64,000 nucleotides of DNA from Rhyzopertha dominica (taxonomy: Eukaryota > Arthropoda > Insecta > Coleoptera > Bostrichidae): positions 51,431,092 to 51,495,091 of the forward strand of contig QCXZ01000138.1 of NCBI GenBank assembly GCA_025024175.1. Direction: 5' to 3'. The notes below the pieces were generated by a model. It made no database searches, had not been told where the DNA came from, and worked only from the letters and a program-made list of their open reading frames with translations. Both the position numbers and the translations under genes were made by a program. Below, one piece after another: positions 47,213 through 58,382 of the stretch; the first letter of the stretch is position 1; every line of letters starts with the position of its first letter.

Positions 47213-47290
47213 CTAATATTTTTCTTTTTTCAGGTATGTACCTATTATGCAAGATCTGCATCAAGATGCATGCTAAGATGTCGCGTAAGT
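47213..47290 (+). other. Candidate recursive-splicing ratchet point 2 with 51-nt RS-exon
   Basis: Branch consensus CTAAT (47213-47217) and the tract TTTTTCTTTTTTCAG are followed immediately by GTATGT at 47234. A perfect GTAAGT donor lies at 47285, defining a 51-nt exon (47234-47284). This reads open in two frames (one starting VCTYYARSASRC, another MYLLCKICIKMHAKMS). It is either a ratchet point with an RS-exon or an ordinary microexon; both imply a + strand host transcript. Confidence 0.55.
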
Positions 47291-47662
47291 AACTGACTTG
47301 TCATATTTGTCCATTTTAAGTTTCCCTGGTAATAATCATCGCAAGGGATTTTAAACCATGTTTCGTTATGAATTTACTTAATCTTTTCAAATCAATATCT
47401 TCTTTGCCGACTGGTATGCGGACGCTCCCTGATTGAGAACCTCAAGTTTTCCGTATTACTTAGCGTTCCTTTTCAACCATGCTCCCACGTATACACACAC
47501 ATGAACATCAAACGGGACCAGCGCTCAGACAGGCATTTGTTTACGTTTGTTACATCGTCCGCCTTGTTGGTAAATAAAGAGGTTCTTCTTTCACGAACGA
47601 TGGGTTCAAGGCTGTGGGGCAGTGGCGGAGTTCACAGAGAGAAATTGAGACAGATAGGCATA

Positions 47663-49291
47663 CGAGCCCAAACAACTATAGGTTCGGACACTTGATATTT
47701 TTCAGATTAAATAATTTTTACGATATATAAAACATATTTTTCAAATTGATATTAATATCTTCAAATACAACTATATACATGCTTACTCTGCGGAAAATGC
47801 ATGAGTAGAAATTAGTGCTTATTCAACACTATAACAAATTCGTTGTCAACTAAATCTTCGGACACTAATGTTATTCATGAGATATTTTAATCAGGGCGGC
47901 TACGAAAATAAAACATAATATTGGAAATTAATGCGACACCGCTTCTGTCAGTTTTGCAGTTAATTTTGTTATGTGCATAATAAATAATGGCTCGAGGAAA
48001 AGCGTTGAGTATTGAGTTGCGTAATCTTATTGTAAAATTGCGTCTAGATGGTAAGAGTGGGCGAAAAATCGCAAAAGATCTCGATTTACCTGTGTCAAGA
48101 CATTATCAAAAAATATTCATCAAGTGGTTCTGTTGCAATTGGAAAAAGCACTGGACGAAAACGGATAATTAATGACAGAGATGTTCGAGTTTTAATTAGC
48201 ATCGCAAAGGAAAATCGCCGGAGTAGTCTACGAGATTTAAATGCAATATGGTCAGAAAGAATAAAGAAAAGAGCTTCTACAGAGACTACTCGTAAATACC
48301 TCAGAGAGCGGGGCTATAAATTTTATAAAGTAAGTTTAAGAGGTAAGTCTCTTGCACTCAAAAAGTAAAATTATATTAATTATTCAACAGGCAAAAGCAA
48401 AACCACTGCTGACTATCCGCCAGAAACAAAATCGACTAAAATGGGCAAAAGAAAGACAAAATTATGAACAAAGACAATGGAACAGCATCATTTTTAGTGA
48501 TGACTCAAAATTTGATGTATGCGTCGGTGATATGCGAANGAGAGTGATTCGTAACAAACCTTAAACTTACCACAAAGACTGTTTAAAACGGACTGTTAAG
48601 TTTNCTGCTAGTGTTATGATCTGGGGATGTATGTCTTCGAAAGGTGTTGGNTCTTTCCATTTTATAGNTGGTACTGTGAACGCCCAAAAATACATTGATA
48701 TGTTGAGAACCAATTTACTCCCATCAGTAGAAATTTTAGTTGATGATGGCGAATGGACTTTTCAACAGGACGGCGCATCTTCGCATACCGCGAAAATTAC
48801 AAAACAATGGTTTCAAGACAACTCTATTAACGTTCTGGACTGGCCCTCCAGTAGCCCGGATCTTAATCCTATAGAGAATCTTTGGGCCATAATGAAAAGA
48901 AAGCTAAGAAAGGATCCCCAAAGAAATATTGAAGGTTTGAAACAAAAAATTTCGGAAATCTGGGAATCTATAACTGCAGAGGACTGTCAAAATCTGTTAA
49001 ATACAATGTCTGATCGAATAAAGGCAGTAATTAAAGCGAAAGGGGATGTAACTCAATATTAAGGTGGTCTGTCCGAAGATTTAGTTGACAACGAATTTGT
49101 TATTGTGTTGAATAAGCACTAATTTCTTAAACATAATATGTTTTTCTACTTATGTATTTTCCAAAGAGTAAACCTGTATATAGTTGTATTTGATGATAGT
49201 AATATAAATTTGAAAAATATGTTCTACATATCGTAAAAATTACTTACTCTCAAAAATATGAAGTGTCCGAACCTATAGTTGTTTGGGCTCG
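47663..49291 (+). mobile_element. Tc1/Tc3-like DD34E element with long IR-DR termini
   Basis: About 200-bp inverted repeats start CGAGCCCAAACAACTATAGG at both ends and extend inward to AAATCTTCGGAC, each flanked by TA. Within each repeat the motif TTCGGACAC occurs near the outer and inner ends. This is the paired transposase-binding layout known from Tc3 and Sleeping Beauty-type elements. Four N characters lie in the coding part. Confidence 0.85.
47987..49062 (+). pseudogene. Tc1-like DD34E transposase
   Basis: Starts MARGKALSIELRNLIVKLRL with a paired-type helix-turn-helix. A frameshift near 48100 leads to GKSTGRKRIINDRDVRVLIS. The first catalytic Asp is in SIIFSDDSKFDV. The last piece (48616-49062) reads MIWGCMSSKGV, then FQQDGASSHTAKI (second Asp) and SSPDLNPIENLWAIMKRKL with Glu 34 residues later. 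Reading requires at least two frameshifts and one stop correction, so it is inactive as sequenced. Confidence 0.85.
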
Positions 49292-50040
49292 TATAAATAA
49301 TGATCATTGCTTAATGTGTATCCTAGTATGTACTGGTTTAGACTCCATTCTTTTTTTTAGATTGATGTTGAAAAAGTTATTGAAGCTTCAGTTTTTGTCG
49401 TAGTGATGCTATAGTTCCATTAATATTTCATCGTCACTTAGTGTCATTCTGGAATTTTGTATCCATTGTGACAGTGAAACATCATCATCATTTGGGTTTT
49501 CCTGTTGATAAAGCTGTAATCCATCATCGTATGCCTGTGCTCTCACTTTTTGATCTGGTGTATTTCCAAAAGCAGTTAAGACCAAAATCCACATAAGCTT
49601 CGAAATTTATCTGATATTCAAGGAATTCGCACTTGATCTAATTTTTAATAAATCTTCTCAGATGGCTAAGCTCAGAGGAACAACGAACAACTTAACAGTT
49701 TCATCAGGATTTTTTTTGTAATGTGACTTAAGATTTTTAATACCTGAAATTTTGTAAACTCAGTTTATTAGGCTTTAAGTGGGATAAATGTGGGTAAGGG
49801 CTTTGATATTTTGATAACTTCTCGACAATTATGGTATTATTAAATCCGCGGTTTGCGTTATTGAAAACTGTTCTTATTTCCTCAATACTCCTCAAGTACT
49901 CGTCGGTATAATAATTCCTTTGTTATAACATATGTTGTTTTCCACTGTAGTTAAATACAATGACGCCCGATTTCATACGAAAATTACGATTTATATAGAG
50001 AAGATCCACGAAGTCTTCTACTCCAATATTATATCATTTT
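49292..50040. other. AT-rich spacer
   Basis: A 61-codon minus frame at 49594-49409 ends in an acidic stretch (ENPNDDDVSLSQWI) reminiscent of a transposon protein tail, but it cannot be assigned. Confidence 0.25.
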
Positions 50041-50049
50041 TTTTCATAC

Positions 50050-50480
50050 GTTAATGGAGACTTTCGCCGCCTTTTTGATAACCCACGTCACTGGTCGGCC
50101 TCCTTAGCCAGGTCGCCCTTACAAAAACACAAAGAGTCCCGGTGATCAGAGTATCTGACCATAATAAATACGAGGCGAGCCTTGGCGATCCTTTAAAAAG
50201 TCCGCCTTTGTTGGTCCCGGGACTTTCCGAATTTATTTGAATATACGTGGGGGAACGCATTAGCTTTAATAACTCTAAAAGCTTTTCTGAACGCATGTGA
50301 TGTTTTTACGCGCGTCCCGGGTCGGCAGGTGGGTGGGGGAGGGTGAATTTTTTAAAGTTGAATTCTTTAAATCCCTCGCGGGAATGAAAGGAGATTACCG
50401 AATTCAATTTTAACCGTAAGCTGCGCGCTGTGTTAATAGTAATTTGGCACTCGCTGGTCTACGGTTATTAAAACTATATT
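50050..50480. other. GC-rich, transposon-free island
   Basis: Contains GGTCCCGGGACTTTCC, GAATTTATTTGAATATACG and GGTCGGCAGGTGGGTGGGG. No domain in any frame. Candidate enhancer. Confidence 0.3.
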
Positions 50481-51198
50481 TTTATGCAAACCGGCTCCTG
50501 AAATATGCAACGTTGGAAAGGTTCGTGATGAGGAGGAGGTAATCCGAATAAATTAGTAAGTTCTTGAGTGAAAGAGGTAGTGTTATATTCGTCTGGTTAA
50601 AAAGAATCGAGTCATCTTACGTTTTCTCTTTGTACTATTATTAAAAGATTGACGTGTATCTTAATTAAAATACAGTATAAAACAGTTTTTTTTGTTAATT
50701 TGTGAAGAGAATATGTATTGATCGAATCCACTCTTTGTCTTGTAATCGAATAGTGTTTCAAACATTTCACACAACCATCAGTCTGGTCTGTATCATTATT
50801 TTTATTTTGCATTTCCTTAGTGTTGTCAGTTTCTTTTTTTTATTGTTTTTTCTTTTCACACTTCACAGCTGTAAGGATTTTAGGCGTTTGCTTTCTTTTA
50901 TGAACTTTAAGTACAGTTCTGGGTACTGAAGCAATATCTAACAAAAGCTTTGAAGGAGTTTCTTTTGCCTGGCATTTGAGAATGAGCATGATGCTTTTCT
51001 TCTGAAGTTTCTTGAATCAGTAAGTCCTGAGTAAATTTTAATCGATATGCAACCTCACTCGCTAAATTTTAATGACCGACTGAAAGATTATGTTCCTAAA
51101 TCCAAAATTATACATTTTCATCATTTTCGATTCTTTCGCAACTATATATCTTTGACTGATATCAACTGATGCCTACGAAATCATCGGGTGTGATAGTA
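50481..51198. other. AT-rich spacer
   Basis: Nothing recognised. Confidence 0.35.
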
Positions 51199-52158
51199 CA
51201 GGATGTTTCACAAATGATAATGACCCAACGAAATTAGTCTGTCTTCAGTACACCGAATAATTAAGGGCAATCAATTTCATCCGTATCACTTGCAATTGGT
51301 TCAGGCCTTAAAGGAGACAGATTATCATAAAAGACTGGCTTTTAGTAACTTTTTTCGGGAACACCAAAATTTGAATGTGAGATTTTATGAAAACATTTGC
51401 TTCTCAGATGAAGCAAGATTTTCTAATAATGGTGGAGTTAACAAACAAAACATGCATTATTATGCGCAAGAAAATCCACTCGACGAATGTCTGGTGCGGA
51501 ATATTGGGGAATCAAGTTGTTGGGCATTATTTTTTTCGCGATAGTTTATCCAGCAATACTTATCTAAATTTTTTAAGAAACATTTTACCGGTACTTCTCC
51601 AAAATGCAAATTTACAAGTAAGACAAGATCTATGGTTCCAACAAGATGGGGCACCTGCGCATTATCATAGAATAGTGCGAAATCTTCTTGATTTGGTTTT
51701 GCCTAACCGATGGATAGGAATCGTTGGCCACCGAGAAGCCCGGACCTTACTGCTTTGGATTTTTTTCTGTCAGGAATGGTAAAAGAGCAAGTATACCAAA
51801 CACCAATTGATAGTGTAGAAATTTAGAAAATAAAATACGGGATGCATGTAGACCCATCACTTCAGAAATGTTAATGCATGTTAAAAGACCGTTTTGGGCA
51901 CGAATTCAAGCTTGTGAAAACAGGGGAGGGCGATATTTTGTGCATTTATTACATTTTTCAAAAACAAAATTTGTTTTAAAATACCGAATTTACTTAAAGT
52001 AAATGATTGAGGTTTATGTCAAAGTTTACGAATTTATACAGCTCTCTAAATTTTATATTTTTTACGACGATGAACAATTATCTATGTTGCCTCTGCAAAT
52101 GTATTTTGGGTTGCGCTTTTAATTTCGTCAGGGTCATAATCATTCGTGAAACATCCTG
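51199..52158 (+). mobile_element. DD41D-like mariner relative, copy 2 (N-terminus deleted)
   Basis: The ends CAGGATGTTTCACAAATGAT and, inward from the right, CAGGATGTTTCACGAATGAT are flanked by TA. Length 960 bp. The 5' coding part is lost, since the left end runs almost directly into ACACCGAATAATTAAGGGCA, but the core absent from copy 1 is kept. Confidence 0.85.
51240..51990 (+). pseudogene. DD41D-like transposase with catalytic core
   Basis: Pieces read QLVQALKETDYHKRLAF, NICFSDEARFSNNGGVNKQN (first Asp), STNVWCGILGNQVVGHYFFR, LWFQQDGAPAHYHRIVRN (second Asp), and in another frame PPRSPDLTALDFFLSGMVKE (third Asp), then a degraded C-terminus. The N-terminal DNA-binding part is absent. The spacing of the last two aspartates, allowing for a small deletion, is consistent with 41. 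Confidence 0.75.
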
Positions 52159-52271
52159 TATTGCAAAATAAATAGTCAGGTATGACATTCGTATTAAAAG
52201 GGTAATTCCCAGAAGCAATGTGACGTATGGCTAGCCAGTATTAAAATAACATATCCGTTCGGTTTTTGAGG

Positions 52272-52870
52272 CTATTTTAAAGTTAGGTCAGAGTTTACAA
52301 AAGATGAGTGCTTGTTCATATAAGCTCTAGAGCTTGGTTGTTTTTTTGCACTTTTTTCAAAATGGTGACAGGGGGTAAAAAAGGTACCCTCCGCATTAGC
52401 GTAAGTAATGACAGATACGTTTTTTCCCTTTTCCTTATTTATCATAACGTGGACACTTTTCCTGCCCTTCTGAGCTACAACTTTCTTTGGTTTGTTGTTA
52501 ATCTGTATACCTGTATCATTCATGAAATAATATTTTCTCGAGCAGATCATGAAATTGGTTCACTTCTTCACGATTCATCCGTATTGCTCACGCAGAAGAA
52601 AACCCTTCGGATTTCCTTATGGCAAGGTCTGGATGTTGGAGCTAAATTACTAAGTTGGCTGCTTCCTGGAGTTTTTCTAATATGGTTTACCAGTTACTCC
52701 ATTTTGCTGTCCCAAAATNGGTGGTTTACCCAATGCTACTTTCTTCAAATTTGATATCTTCAACCGTCTTCTCAGAGTTCTCGATGGAACTTTGTAGATT
52801 TTACTCGCTCCATTTAATTTAAATACTGAGTATTTTGTCTTTTACTTTATTTATTGCTGTTTCCAAATCC
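52272..52870 (-). pseudogene. pogo-like (DDE_1) transposase fragment
   Basis: The minus strand reads GASKIYKVPSRTLRRRLK (pipsqueak-type helix-turn-helix) and LKKVALGKPPILG, then, with frameshifts, IRKSEGFSS and MNREEVNQFHDLLEKILFHE. The piece 52550-52272 follows: NDTGIQINNKPKKVVAQKG, SVHVMINKEKGKNVSVITYANAEG. NDTGIQ corresponds to the first catalytic Asp region (usually DETGI), with Glu changed to Thr-adjacent sequence. The second and third acidic residues are absent. Confidence 0.75.
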
Positions 52871-53630
52871 TTTTCCTAATATTAGACTTTCTGACATATT
52901 TTCACGGCATTTTTGTAACCAAACACTGTTGACTCAATGCTTACAACTAATTAAATGTTGTAGATACATGCCTTGATTTATTTCTTGTTAAAATTCAATA
53001 AAATTCATACATGTATAATAGATTATTCATTACAGTATTTGCTACATTACAGCCCCCCCCCCACTAATTATTATTGCGGCAAATAATCCGGATGAAGATA
53101 GTCACGATAGAGATGCACGACTCCAGCGTTTTTCCCACTGCTTCCATGAGAAACTGGTGTTCGTGTTGTGCAATTCGAACCTTTATAAGCACTGAATAAC
53201 ATCGACTTCGACAATGGCTGGCCAACGCCCCCGCTACGGCATTCCTTCCTTGCGTTTTACAATTTGCCACGGATGCCGACGTCCTTTCATACCGTGGTAT
53301 TAGGAGATTCGCCTGAATTCATCCCGGAATTTGTTTGTTGTTTGTTTTGAAAGTGTCACTAAATGTTAAAGTTACCGGCACATTGGTAAGCTATAAAGTT
53401 CACCAAAGTGTTTACGATTTCAAAGTTTTTGTCGTGCTTTTTCCTGCTTTCCTGACAGAATGAAGCCATCAAAACTATTAATTATTCAGGTGATTTCTGA
53501 ACACAAAGTGGATGATAAGTTGTGGAGCAATCCATAGCTCTCATAGTTGAAAGTGTTTTCACTTTAACAGAATATCAAAATTGTAAGTTTATTTTACAAA
53601 AAATATTACTGCTATTGATGCACTGTTGTC
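52871..53630. other. Spacer with a 10-base C run
   Basis: A C homopolymer lies near 53053-53062. No other feature supported. Confidence 0.3.
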
Positions 53631-53631
53631 G

Positions 53632-54457
53632 TTTTTGGTTTTATTATCCGTGTCTGGCGATGGAGGAGGCCATGGAAGAACACGAATCTGATCATCAGCC
53701 AACCAGTTGGTTACTCTCTGACCAATATGTGGTCGTGCATTGTCATGCATACACAGTAAATCTGGCTCAGCGGCATATGCGAATGGTTGAACAACAGGTT
53801 CTAGAACTTGCTCAATGTATCGATCCTGAGTCATTGTTCTGTCCATACAAACGAGGTCTGTTTTATAGTGGAGAATGATACCGCCCCAAACCATGACAGA
53901 TCCTCCACTGTACGTATGGGCCTCCTGAAAGTGCCTGATCCTCTCTAATTCACCCTTTCCACGCCAAACCCTTACTCTTCTGCTATCTGGCCGAAACCCA
54001 AACCTAGACTCATCCGTGAAGAGAAGATTACTCCATTGTGGTTCAATGCAATTCACATGTTCTTGGGCCCATTGTAAACGACGGTCGCGATTGCCCCTGC
54101 GTAATNCAGGAACTGTAATTGGACGACGACTGTGCAGACCTGCTTCACGTAGACGGTTTATAACAGTTTGGTCTGGAACTGTGACCCCATCTAAGTTCTG
54201 GGGATGAGAAACTATCTCCCTTGCCGTAGTTTCTGGATGACGCCTGGCCTCAATAATAATGTTCCGGTCCTGGGTTGGTNTTGTAACGCGTCTAGGACCT
54301 GTGTGCCTTTCGGCTACATCGCCTGTTTCTTGGTACCTTCGCCAAAGTCTNCAGATTACGCTCTTTGAAGTGGCAAATGCAGTCGCAACTTGAGTTTGAG
54401 CATTAACATTCCAACAGCACGTAACATTTCATCCCTAGTCAAATGTCGACGCTCCAT
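53632..54457 (-). pseudogene. Tc1-like transposase, 3'-truncated
   Basis: Starts MERRHLTRDEMLRAVGM at 54457. A frameshift near 54405 leads to NAQTQVATAFATSKSVI, the helix-turn-helix. It continues REAGLHSRRPITVP, LLFTDESRFGFRPDSRRVRV (first Asp), GGSVMVWGGI, LLCMHDNARPHIGQRV (second Asp) and PWPPPSPD. There it breaks off before the expected LNPIE, so the catalytic Glu is lost. Three Ns fall inside. The right terminal repeat was not identified. Confidence 0.8.
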
Positions 54458-54959
54458 ATTGCAGTTTTATCAATGAACACGTTATTATTGCCCTGAATAC
54501 ACCTTATCACATGTGTGAAACTTCAGTTTAAAACTAATGAAAGCAAAACAAGCCTGGCGCAGGAACCGACGATTTGACGACGAGGCATAAATACGGAAGT
54601 TAAGGTCAGAATTTCTGGTCCGAAATCGGTGGATTTTGATTTATAGTGATCCAGTTGAACAAAAACTTATTTGAGAAATCATTTGGCCGCGCCAGGCATG
54701 AAATTACCAGATGAAAAGATAACAAAGACCATTTTGGGCAGTGTATGTTTACAATATCAGCGTTCGACAATTGGCCAACTTAATTATAGATACTTTTTCG
54801 GATTTCGATTTTATACGCCATGTCACAAGAGTTTTTCGTGGACATCTGTCAAAATTTGTGATCACAAGGCTTACTCGAATAAATGCCAGGCAATGGTAAC
54901 TAAACTGAATGTTTTGGAAACGATGAAAATTAGCTAAGCAATTTGTCTCTAAACTTATG
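54458..54959. other. Spacer, may hold the 5' end of the Tc1-like relic
   Basis: No inverted repeat recognised. Confidence 0.3.
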
Positions 54960-55470
54960 TTACATACGTTATTGTACTGTTTCGAAACAAGCTTCACCTT
55001 TTATCATTTCGGTAATACGAACCCACACACAAACCGGCAATTACCGCTCCCATGTGAACCCTTGCATCTCCATCGTCTCGAACAACCTCTCGGCCCTGGA
55101 TAAGGATCTCTATATAACAGAAAGAACAATTCCAAGCAAGCCACGGTGCGCCTCACAAAGAAGTCAAAGACGGGCTAGTAAACCCGCCGCCGTACGCTCT
55201 GCTGCCCGCCATGAGCATCGATGCATCCTAACGCAAAGAGAATAAAGGCTATTTATATCCTCCTTGCAGAGGAAGAAGATGGAACGGATGGAGGGAAAAC
55301 GGGCACGATCTATCAGCGACGGGGGCTAGGGGGGAGACACGCGTCTTTCATTGAACTTGCTCGCGTTGGCCTTGGGCATACAAATGCGTACAGAGACCGG
55401 TCACTGGTTGCCGTTGGAAAAAGGAAACAGACCCCGCACGTTAACGTGTTAATGACTGTATGGTGCAATT
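54960..55470. other. GC-rich, transposon-free island
   Basis: Two overlapping + frames of 83-100 codons are open but without domains. Candidate regulatory element. Confidence 0.3.
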
Positions 55471-56169
55471 AGGGAGGATGCTGGGTTTAAGCTTTAATTT
55501 GTGTTTTTAATCGAAGCACTCGGTGAGAAAGTTCTGTTTGTGTGACGGTTGACGAAGGCTTGTCGTACACCCAGTTTATCAACTTCACTGTTGTCACTCT
55601 CAGTTTCTCCTTCATTGTCTGCATTGATAACGAATCTGGGAATACTACCGTAAACATAAAAATCTTCCACTTCAATCTGTAACCAAATCTCTCTAGCACT
55701 CACATTCCTGCGTTTATTATTTTTCTGATGCCTCTTAACTCAGTCTGATTGAACACACAAGAATAATATTGTGTGCTCATCTTCTTTTATCATTTCTTGA
55801 TTGCTGTATAGGTTATTGGAAGATTATCCTCTTTAATAACATCCAGCAACTGTTTGACTTTAAAGATTAGTTGTTTTTTGCATCGGGATGAAGATGATAT
55901 CTCCTTTTCAGGAAAGTTTCTTCACGATCAGGTCCTCCCTCACGTATGGGATGACTCGGCCCATATTATATGAGTTGCTTTAAGCCAAAGGCACGATTGC
56001 ATTGCTCAGGTCCAGGTAGTAGTTAATTCCAAATCATATACTACATGTGTCAATGCAACAGTACCTTCTCCGTGTAGTGATACTCGCTAGCTAACTGTTA
56101 AACTACCACCACCCAAATATATTGGAGAATATCCCTCTTACACCTCATCTATACTATTATTATACATTA
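55471..56169. other. Spacer with a 70-codon acidic minus frame
   Basis: The minus frame at 55703-55494 contains ADNEGETESDNSEVD and could be a transposon protein scrap, but cannot be assigned. Confidence 0.25.
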
Positions 56170-58382
56170 TAGTAATGCAGCTCTCTTACCGTTTTTACAA
56201 CCCTGCAATACTATTTATCTTTCATTTACAGGCACAGTTGAACAGCACGCGACCCCTCATAAATCAAACCCTTTCTTTGTGATTTTGCGAATTTCCAGTG
56301 CCCGCTTTAAGCAGTTTTAAAACTCGTTTTTTGTTTTTGTAGTGAATATTATTCCAAGTAGTTTTTAATTATTCGGTTAAGAAGATGTTTTACATCGATC
56401 GTTTTTATTTACGTCTCAAAATGAATTGTACGTAGTTTTAGATGAGTAGCAACATTATTTTGCACAAGCAAAGTATATCTAGTTATAATGAAATTTGTAA
56501 TCTAACTAGACAACATGCACATCTGAGCATTTTTTAATATGCAAAGAAAAATCGCATTCCTAAATATTTTTATTTTGATTTTTAACATTCCTGTAATATT
56601 GATATCCTATGAATATGTTGAATGCTGTGTTAGCCGAAAATTATAAACAGTACATTTTAATATTTTTACAATCTTTTAACTATGGGAAACATGCGGTTAA
56701 CGGTTAACATAACTAAATATGTAAATAAAAGACAAGTATTTTAAAGGAAAATAATAAGAATATATATTTTTTGTGTAAAGCTCTAAATACAAAAGAAATA
56801 ATTCCATACATCTATTATATTTTTACAAAAAAGTCTAACAAGTTTACACCGACATAACTTAAATATATTAATTATTATCATCATCACTACTGTCAAATTC
56901 TGAATCACTGCTAGCATCATCATTAACATGTATTATAAAATTTTGAAAATTTGGGGATACATAGCTATTTTCAATTTCAATAACATGCTTAATACAGCTT
57001 TTCCACAGTTCTTTCGTTATACTACTTACCTCTCTACGCACTAAATCTACAACTCCCGAACTTAAACGGACATGTGTTGTTTCTTCGTACTCCTTTTTTA
57101 AGCGTACTCCACACTAATTCAATTGGATTTAGGCCGCAATAATACGAGGGCAAACGCATAACTATATGTCCATGTCCTTTCGCTACTCGATATTGTGTAG
57201 GTATGTTAAGATTTTTTATTATTGTCAACAGATCTTTTTTGGTAACTTTTCCATCCGGAATTATTATTTTTCATGTAATCAATTATTTCAATATTTTTGT
57301 AGCTGATGTTGGCGCCTTGTTTATTAATTTTGAATGATAACTCGCGTTATCCATGACTATAACAGATCCTGGTGGCGGCCCTGGCAGTAACTGCTGATGC
57401 TGAAACCAAGTTTCAAAAAGTGCAGGGTCCATGTCGCAATGGTAGTCAGCAGAACTATTTTGGATCTGTTTCGCTGACAGTAATAAGCCATTTTCCACCC
57501 ATCCATCACTTCCTCCCGCATGAAGAATTGTAATTCTTTTTCCTCTCGAAGGTGGTGCTTGCAGAGCGCAGTTATTTGTCCCATCTGTCAGACCTTTTTT
57601 TATCAATTCGTGGGTGTCGTACCACCCAAATATTTTTCTTGGCGGTACCTTCTGATTTCGTTTATATAATCCCGCCTGATTCTTTTTAGTCGGGTTGATT
57701 CCATTATGAACAAACGTTGGTTTAATGTACTATAATTAAAACCGATGCTCCTCAAATATTTTCTGAACCACTCTTCGCAATAACTTATGTCATATCCTAA
57801 TTCCAAAGGTTTTAATTTCAGACTTGCCGTAGTGGAACATTATTTTCCTTATACATTTGGTAAATCACTTTTTTAATTTCTATCCCAAGCTCTTTTGATA
57901 TATTTAGAAATTTCTCCGAATTGCGTGATTTTCTTGAATTGCCTTTATTTTCAATAATGTCTCTCACAGTCGTGTAGGGGACACCAACCATTTCACTTGT
58001 CACCTTTAACCGAGCACTGCACTCTTTTTTATCAAAAATTGTATACATTTTTTGATTTCTTTGGCATCTAGGGTAAGCTAACGACGATTCCTCTTGTTTT
58101 ATTCAATTTGCACTTCCATGTCAGCGTCAGCAACTTCATTCTGAGCGGTACTTGGAGCAGCTTTTTCCCAAGGACGGAACATTTTTCGCTTCTCTTGTCT
58201 CGCGCACAGAAATACTAAGACTGAATGCTAGTTTTGGTTTGACCGGTAGTGAACTTTAAATAATCCGACGCTGCTTACCCATCTTCCGAAAATCGGACCT
58301 AAATTTATGCTAATCCTGCTGTTCGAGATGAAAGATAAATTTTATTGCAGGGTTGTAAAACGGTAAGAGAGTTGCATTACTA
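56170..58382 (-). mobile_element. Complete wide-spaced DDE (Sailor-like?) IS630/Tc1-type transposon
   Basis: The terminal inverted repeats start TAGTAATGCA and run about 55 bp (CTCTCTTACCGTTTT, ACAACCCTGCAATA, TTTATCTTTCAT) on both sides, flanked by TA. At 2.2 kb this is the only full-length member of its family here. The transposase gene fills 58182-56868 on the minus strand. About 77 residues separate the second Asp from the Glu, far from the 34-41 of classic Tc1/mariner, which fits families described as DD82E/Sailor. Confidence 0.8.
56868..58182 (-). pseudogene. Wide-spaced DDE transposase, frameshifted
   Basis: Order on the minus strand: leader MFRPWEKAAPSTAQNEVADA; helix-turn-helix MYTIFDKKECSARLKVTSEM, VGVPYTTVRDII; EEWFRKYLRSIGFNYS and KRIRRDYINEIRRYRQEKYL; WYDTHELIKKGLTDGT just after the damaged first Asp motif; ITILHAGG; LLLSAKQIQNSSADYHCDM; SVIVMDNASYHSK (second Asp); GHGHIVMRLPSYYCGLNPIE (catalytic Glu); CIKHVIEIENSYVSPNF; acidic tail ending DSSDDDNN with stop at 56868. 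At least five frameshifts or stops interrupt roughly 438 codons. Cut-and-paste transposase by family; inactive. Confidence 0.8.

Noticed and set aside
48335..48350. Donor-like AGAG|GTAAGT
   Set aside because: Inside the Tc1-like transposase gene without a pyrimidine tract; best explained as coding sequence.
52308..52754. 148-codon + frame with hydrophobic stretches
   Set aside because: Antisense to the pogo-like transposase fragment.
53050..53064. C homopolymer as a functional element
   Set aside because: Simple mononucleotide run; no associated structure.
53522..53878. 118-codon + frame
   Set aside because: Antisense to the Tc1-like transposase relic.
9864..54351. Scattered single N characters as biological signal
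   Set aside because: They are consensus ambiguities of the assembly; clustering in repeats is expected from collapsed copies.
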